This document shows, in pieces, positions 7,409 through 11,429 of a stretch of 11,429 bases of DNA (position 1 is the stretch's first letter; each line of letters starts with the position of its first letter). Where the stretch lies: contig MU602739.1 of the NCBI GenBank assembly GCA_025201865.1, positions 1-11,429 of the forward strand, written 5' to 3'. Below the pieces are notes generated by a model, which did no database searches, had not been told where the DNA came from, and saw nothing but the letters and a program-made list of their open reading frames with translations. The DNA is from Ramicandelaber brevisporus. Taxonomy: Eukaryota > Kickxellomycota > Ramicandelaberales > Ramicandelaberaceae. The position numbers and the translations under genes were made by a program.

Positions 7409-8320
7409 TTAAGCAGTGTGAGCTGGAGTTTCAGCAGGTGTCTCAAGTGGCTTCTTCAGGCGCAATAGAGCGCGAGATGTCGGGGGTGCTGGGTACAGCT
7501 TTCCTTGGGCCAGCAGCAGCTGGCTATCAACCAGCCCTGTGATCTGTGCAGACTCTCCCAGCAAGAACCGATGGTGAGTTGGAACCTCTGCATCCTCCTG
7601 CTTCATCCGCTGTGCCTCCGAATCCACATGCTCCTGAAGACTGCTGCGTGTCAACTTCATGTTATTCATGGCTTTGGTGACACGAAGGGCCAGCTTCGAG
7701 ATGGCGGATTGACGAGCCATTCTCTTTTTGAATTCGGGTTTCGTAATGTGTTCGACTTCGAGCGGTGGAATCAAGTTTGGCGCAGACAATGCAACATCAA
7801 CAGTGCTACGGCCGCGGGAATACAACAGCTGATCCATCATTTCGTCGCTCTTGGCCTCCTCTGGCAGCGCTGGCTTCACCTTCTCATCCAATGTCAACTG
7901 TAATCTCGCCAGCTCTCTCAGCACCAAGTTAAACTGCATATCGCCCGGACCGCCCACCAGCTCAATGAGGGCTTTCGGGGCATGATCGCCACGGCGATAA
8001 TCCATCTTAATCACGCGAGTGTATCCGCCATTGCGATCCTTGTAGCGCTCAGCCAGCTCTGGGATTGTTTTTGTAATCAGCTCGTTGTTGACATCCGTTT
8101 TGGGAACCATCACCTCGCGCAACAGCGCCTTGTGGGTGAAGTTGGTGTTGCGCTTGGCGAGCTGAATGACATTTTCGGCAACGCGACGAGTTTCGAGCGC
8201 CTTTGGGAGAGTCGTGACGATGCGGCCGTGGATCAGCAACGAGGAAGCGAGATTGCGCAGCAGAGCACGGCGGTGCTGAGCCGTCCGGTTCAGCTTTCTA
8301 AAGTTGTGGCGTGGCTTCAT
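7409..8320 (-). CDS. MRPL8: Mitochondrial large-subunit ribosomal protein bL17m
   Basis: The protein has 303 residues from the ATG at 8320. Residues 1-123 match bacterial L17 throughout. The N-terminus KPRHNFRKLNRTAQHRRALL is the family signature, followed by RIVTTLPKALETRRVAE and the C-terminal motif GGYTRVIKMDYRRGDHAPKA with IELVGG. L17 binds 23S-type rRNA near the exit tunnel of the large subunit; here that is the mitoribosome. The bacterial core is about 120 residues, so about 180 C-terminal residues are extra. They are charged and helical (EFKKRMARQSAISKLALRV), with a proline-rich end. There is no separate cleavable presequence; the basic N-terminus probably directs import, as in yeast Mrpl8. 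The neighbours are head-to-tail on the same strand but have their own signals. Confidence 0.95.
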   Translation of the reverse strand: MKPRHNFRKLNRTAQHRRALLRNLASSLLIHGRIVTTLPKALETRRVAENVIQLAKRNTNFTHKALLREVMVPKTDVNNELITKTIPELAERYKDRNGGYTRVIKMDYRRGDHAPKALIELVGGPGDMQFNLVLRELARLQLTLDEKVKPALPEEAKSDEMMDQLLYSRGRSTVDVALSAPNLIPPLEVEHITKPEFKKRMARQSAISKLALRVTKAMNNMKLTRSSLQEHVDSEAQRMKQEDAEVPTHHRFLLGESAQITGLVDSQLLLAQGKLYPAPPTSRALLRLKKPLETPAETPAHTA

Positions 8321-8560
8321 ACGTGGAGAGTCAGGCTGTCAACGCTACTGTCGCTGTTACTGCTGATCTATGTGTCGAAGTTCTTTTTTTATTTTATGAT
8401 GAGCGAGATCAGCAAGCCCAAGGAAAAAAAATAAAAATTTGGTCGACAACTTTGGGTATCATCCATCACAGTGCTCACGATTGACTGAGTATACTAAACC
8501 GCTGATAGAACGTTAAGAAGAGTAGAGTTACTGTTAGTATCATTATTATCATTGTTACTA
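8321..8560 (-). promoter_or_regulatory. Upstream region of bL17m and 3' flank of the UBA-like gene
   Basis: The gap is 240 bases. It holds an AATAAA on the minus strand at 8388-8393, about 170 bases after the UBA-like gene's stop and about 70 from the bL17m ATG. There are A/T-rich runs around 8381-8440. No ORF or clear TATA box was seen. Confidence 0.45.
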
Positions 8561-9025
8561 TTATTGATGTACAAGTGCTTTAAGAGCCTGTTTAACTTGC
8601 ATGCTGTTAGCCGATAGAACCGCTCTTGCCTCTTCAATCGGGATTCCCATTTCCTTCGAGATCAATTGTGCATTCGGTTCGTTCTTGCTCTTGAGTGGTG
8701 CTGCACCGCTCACTACCGAATGCTCCTTGAGACGCGCTGTTACAGTTGCCACTTCGTTTAGAATGTTAGTTCCGATAGCCTGGAGAAGCTTCATTCTATC
8801 TTCAGGAACTGCTTCAACGGGAGGTGGCGGAATTGTGGAAAGAAACGCGGTTACTTTTGCTTGTTGATCGATCGCATCTGCTGCTGCTGCTGCTGCTGCT
8901 GTCGTTGTGTCAATAGTGGTAGTAGCAGAGTCTGTGATTATAGTATCGACTGTGGCATCGGTGCCTGCAGCAGCTGCTGCTGCTTTGGTCGTAGTCTTCT
9001 TCTTGCTGGTCTTCTTCGGCGCCAT
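8561..9025 (-). CDS. Small protein with C-terminal UBA-like domain, possibly HYPK-like
   Basis: The protein has 154 residues from the ATG at 9025 (MAPKKTSKKKTTTK). The open frame runs on to a GTG at 9121, with another in-frame ATG at 9103 that would add 26 residues starting with eight leucines. The N-terminus is Lys/Thr-rich, then Ala/Thr-rich with two alanine tracts (A6 at 15-20, A7 at 43-49). A predicted helix (DRMKLLQAIGTNILNEVATV) spans 76-95. The C-terminal part at about 118-152 (LISKEMGIPIEEARAVLSAN, then VKQALKALV) has the pattern of the UBA domain in HYPK and NAC-alpha, which act at the ribosome in N-terminal acetylation and folding. The order helix then UBA fits HYPK, but the N-terminal helix matches poorly, so the family is tentative. 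Confidence 0.6.
   Translation of the reverse strand: MAPKKTSKKKTTTKAAAAAAGTDATVDTIITDSATTTIDTTTAAAAAAADAIDQQAKVTAFLSTIPPPPVEAVPEDRMKLLQAIGTNILNEVATVTARLKEHSVVSGAAPLKSKNEPNAQLISKEMGIPIEEARAVLSANSMQVKQALKALVHQ
8877..8902 (-). repeat. GCA repeat encoding polyalanine
   Basis: About eight CTG units on the plus strand read as GCA alanine codons in the UBA-like gene (residues 43-49). Confidence 0.9.
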
Positions 9026-9341
9026 TGCGATCTGTTTATGATTTTTTTTATTGTCTTTGGTGAGTTCGGTGAATGACAACAGCAACAACAACAGCAACAA
9101 CATCTTGCATCCAACATCCACATCAAGAGTACCTCTGATTCAATGAATGGTATCACTTGTCCTCATTGTTGAACAAACTGGATGTGTTAAATTGACTACA
9201 AAGTCATTTGTTAACTTGCTTTGAAACGAGCTAATTCCATGCAGTTGCAGTTCCAAGCACTTGGATGTCTATCTTCTGTCTTTTCCTCTCACACTCCTTC
9301 ACTACACTCGCTATCGCCTTCTTAACTTTACACCAACTGCA
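9026..9341. promoter_or_regulatory. Bidirectional promoter between the UBA-like gene and NOX
   Basis: The two genes diverge across 316 bases. A CAA/CAG repeat lies at 9075-9102, in the leader or N-terminal extension of the minus-strand gene. No TATA or CCAAT box stands out. An upstream ATG for NOX lies at 9265. A short direct repeat (GCAGTTGCAGTT) is at 9241-9252. Confidence 0.5.
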
Positions 9342-9366
9342 ATGTCAACTTGGGACGGACAGGTAA
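9265..9366 (+). other. Upstream ORF overlapping the NOX start codon
   Basis: An ATG at 9265 opens 33 hydrophobic codons (MSIFCLFLSHSFTTLAIAFL and so on) ending in TAA at 9364-9366. It overlaps the NOX ATG at 9342 in another frame. If transcription starts before 9265, ribosomes must skip it to make NOX. Confidence 0.4.
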
Positions 9367-11345
9367 CCGTGTTCAATGCAGCCGCTGCTGTTGCTGCAAC
9401 AGGCGTAGCACTCGATTCATCACACGGTCGCTCTCACATGTCGGTTCTATCCTCGGCAGCCGCATCAATCACTGTCGACGCCACAGTTTCTTCATGTCCA
9501 GACTCTATAGCCAAACTCGATTCACAACCGGGTAAATCGCACCGGGTAAAGCGTCTCAAAGTGTGGTTGCTGCATGATGGCCATAACATAATGTTTGCAG
9601 TGGTTTTTGTCGCATCCCAGCTACTTGCCTTCGCGTATGCTTTGCTGCATTTTCTCTACACCACCCACAGCCACGTAGCAATTGTTCATTCAAAGAGGAT
9701 GCACCTTGGGTGGGCATTTGCTGTAGCAAAAGCATCAGGGTTCGTGCTGCACATTCAAGTCGGCTTGGTCATGCTACCAATGTGTCGAACACTGCTGACC
9801 TGGTTGCGGTCCACGCCGATGCATCACATTATGGACTTCAGCTCAGCCGCGACATTTCATCGGTTGATTGGGTGGTCGATGGTGTTCTTCACTGCAATCC
9901 ATGCGGTTGCTCACTACTACAACTATGCCACACTGATACCAGATCATGACGATAGCGATCCCAGCACTAGTGCTGTTGCAAAGTGGCTCGGAATGGCATT
10001 CGGAAGTGGGCCGGGTGCTACTGGCCATGCGATGCTTCTCCTTTTGGTGATAGTCGGCATCACCAGTCTTGCCCGCGTCCGTCGCTTCAAGTTTGAGGCA
10101 TTTTGGTACACTCACTGTCTGTTTGTACCGTTTTTGAGCGCGTTTTCATTACACGGCGGTCTGTGTTTCTTCCAGCTGACTTCGTCCGCAGACCCCAGTG
10201 CTGAACCTCAGCAGTGTCAGCCAAGTGTGTTTTGGATCTTCTGGGTTGCATCCGGTGCCATCTACGCAATCGAACGCATCCTCCGCGAAGTGCGGTCATT
10301 TTGTCCGATCACAATCACACGTATCATTCAACATCCAAGTTCTGTCATCGAGATCCAGTTTCGACCTAGTGGAATACTCTCGAGACTCGGAATCTACAAC
10401 TTCAAGCCTAGCCAGTACGTGTTTATCAACTGTCCTGATATCTCGCTGCAGCAGTGGCATCCATTTACATTGACATCTGCACCAGGTAACGAGATCATGT
10501 CTGTCCATGTTCGCGTTGTTGGTGACTTCACAAAGGCATTGGCCGAGCGACTCGGTGCTGTGCTTCCTCCATCATCATCATCTTCTTCCGAGGTTGAAAC
10601 CACCGATTCTGAGAAGGCACATCCTCCAGTTCAGCTATATGTCAGTCGACCAGCCAGTCGAGATATCACCAACACGCTGCAAATAGAATCAACTGGCACC
10701 AGTGGATACTCACAACGTATGCCTTTTATATTCATCGACGGTCCATTTGGTGCAGCGAGCGAAGACGTCTTTGGCTACGAAATAGTCTTGTTGATTGGTG
10801 CTGGAATCGGCGCAACTCCGTTTGCCTCAGTTCTCAAGTCTATTCTTCAACACAAGTCCAACCCGGGTTTGGCGCCAAAGTCAAAGCTGCATAAAGTGTA
10901 CTTCCAGTGGATTTGTCGTGCGATCGAGCACTTTGAATGGTTTAGCGACTTACTTCAGAGCATCGAGGCCAATGATTACGGCGACTTCATCGACATTCAA
11001 ACATACATCACTGCCAAATTCGATCCAAAAGTCATCGCCAACCTACTCATCAACAGTAACAGCAACAGTAATACAGCTGGAACAACACCTGACACCACAG
11101 CTACCGGGCAATACGATGCCGATGCCGACGCCATCACAGGATTGCGCAAATCACAAACTAATTTTGGACGTCCAAACTTCAACCAAGTGTTCCAACAGAT
11201 GTGCGAGCGACATTCAGGACAGAAGATTGGAGTATTTGTGTGCGGAAACAAGGCATTGACAAAAGCCGTTAAAGATTGCTGTAGCAAGCACAACAGGAAT
11301 CATGCAAACGGCACCAAGTTCTATTATTACCGTGAACGATTTTGA
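9342..11345 (+). CDS. nox: NADPH oxidase catalytic subunit (gp91phox/Nox family)
   Basis: The protein has 667 residues from the ATG at 9342; the longer open frame starts at a TTG and is not used. Nox oxidises cytosolic NADPH and passes electrons through FAD and two haems to oxygen on the other side of the membrane, giving superoxide. After about 65 disordered residues comes the family start (RLKVWLLHDGHNIMF) and six membrane segments. The four haem histidines are at 173 and 187 (FHRLIGW...AIHAVAH, 14 apart) and 258 and 271 (FWYTHC...SLHGG, 13 apart), as in gp91phox. HPFTLTSAP (373-381) binds FAD. The NADPH domain shows DGPFGAA, GAGIGATPFAS (486-496), FQWICRAIEHFEWFSDLL, GRPNF, FVCG (631-634) and the C-terminal aromatic RERF. 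CGNKAL stands where gp91phox has CGPEAL. Low-complexity inserts lie at about 410-425 (Ser) and 571-600 (Asn/Ser/Thr). No EF-hands are present. A ferric reductase is unlikely given the NOX-type FAD, NADPH and C-terminal motifs. Confidence 0.95.
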   Translation: MSTWDGQVTVFNAAAAVAATGVALDSSHGRSHMSVLSSAAASITVDATVSSCPDSIAKLDSQPGKSHRVKRLKVWLLHDGHNIMFAVVFVASQLLAFAYALLHFLYTTHSHVAIVHSKRMHLGWAFAVAKASGFVLHIQVGLVMLPMCRTLLTWLRSTPMHHIMDFSSAATFHRLIGWSMVFFTAIHAVAHYYNYATLIPDHDDSDPSTSAVAKWLGMAFGSGPGATGHAMLLLLVIVGITSLARVRRFKFEAFWYTHCLFVPFLSAFSLHGGLCFFQLTSSADPSAEPQQCQPSVFWIFWVASGAIYAIERILREVRSFCPITITRIIQHPSSVIEIQFRPSGILSRLGIYNFKPSQYVFINCPDISLQQWHPFTLTSAPGNEIMSVHVRVVGDFTKALAERLGAVLPPSSSSSSEVETTDSEKAHPPVQLYVSRPASRDITNTLQIESTGTSGYSQRMPFIFIDGPFGAASEDVFGYEIVLLIGAGIGATPFASVLKSILQHKSNPGLAPKSKLHKVYFQWICRAIEHFEWFSDLLQSIEANDYGDFIDIQTYITAKFDPKVIANLLINSNSNSNTAGTTPDTTATGQYDADADAITGLRKSQTNFGRPNFNQVFQQMCERHSGQKIGVFVCGNKALTKAVKDCCSKHNRNHANGTKFYYYRERF

Positions 11346-11429
11346 TACTCCAAAAACAATGTTCTGAGTTACAAACGACTTTCATCTCTAGGTCAAGCGA
11401 TAGATTGAGACCATCAGCTATATATGATC
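11346..11429 (+). other. 3' flank of NOX
   Basis: These 84 bases after the NOX stop contain no AATAAA and no gene start that can be supported. Confidence 0.5.

Noticed and set aside
9261-9341. NOX starting at 9261
   Set aside because: The codon is TTG. The first in-frame ATG is at 9342.
1-11429. tRNA, rRNA, transposon or CRISPR features
   Set aside because: No cloverleaf, rRNA core, terminal repeats, transposase or reverse transcriptase motifs, or spaced repeat array was seen on either strand.

Overview
The window reads as nuclear DNA of a fungus, most likely an early-diverging, chytrid-like lineage. The fungal call rests on a clear homologue of Opi1, the fungus-specific repressor of phospholipid-synthesis genes, and on a compact NADPH oxidase without EF-hands. 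The chytrid-like placement is only an inference from compact, intron-poor genes full of serine, glutamine and trinucleotide repeats. No bacterial operon logic, transposon, CRISPR array, tRNA or rRNA was seen.

Layout, left to right: (1) positions 1-81, a possible 3' end of an upstream plus-strand gene. (2) 439-2472 (+), a seven-transmembrane protein of receptor-like topology with a long glutamine-rich tail; its family is not recognised. (3) 2829-5428 (-), the Opi1-like repressor, facing the 7TM gene tail to tail; its reading frame changes near 4690-4795, most simply through one 107-base intron. (4) 6141-7202 (-), a class I SAM-dependent methyltransferase with a possible mitochondrial presequence. 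(5) 7409-8320 (-), mitochondrial ribosomal protein bL17m. (6) 8561-9025 (-), a small protein with a UBA-like C-terminus, possibly HYPK-like. (7) 9342-11345 (+), a full-length NADPH oxidase catalytic subunit, divergent from gene 6 across about 316 bases.

The genes do not form one pathway. Opi1 would control lipid genes from the ER and nucleus. bL17m acts in mitochondrial translation, and the methyltransferase may act in mitochondria. The UBA-like protein may be ribosome-associated. NOX makes superoxide at membranes. The 7TM protein could be a surface sensor.

Points most worth a second look: the split Opi1 frame and what intron retention would produce; a phospho-FFAT-like motif in Opi1 where the canonical EFFDAxE motif is missing; the unassigned 7TM protein; alternative starts and upstream ORFs on the methyltransferase and NOX; and trinucleotide repeats in the leaders of several genes. 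Several of the longest open frames begin at TTG or GTG; I moved those starts to the first credible ATG.
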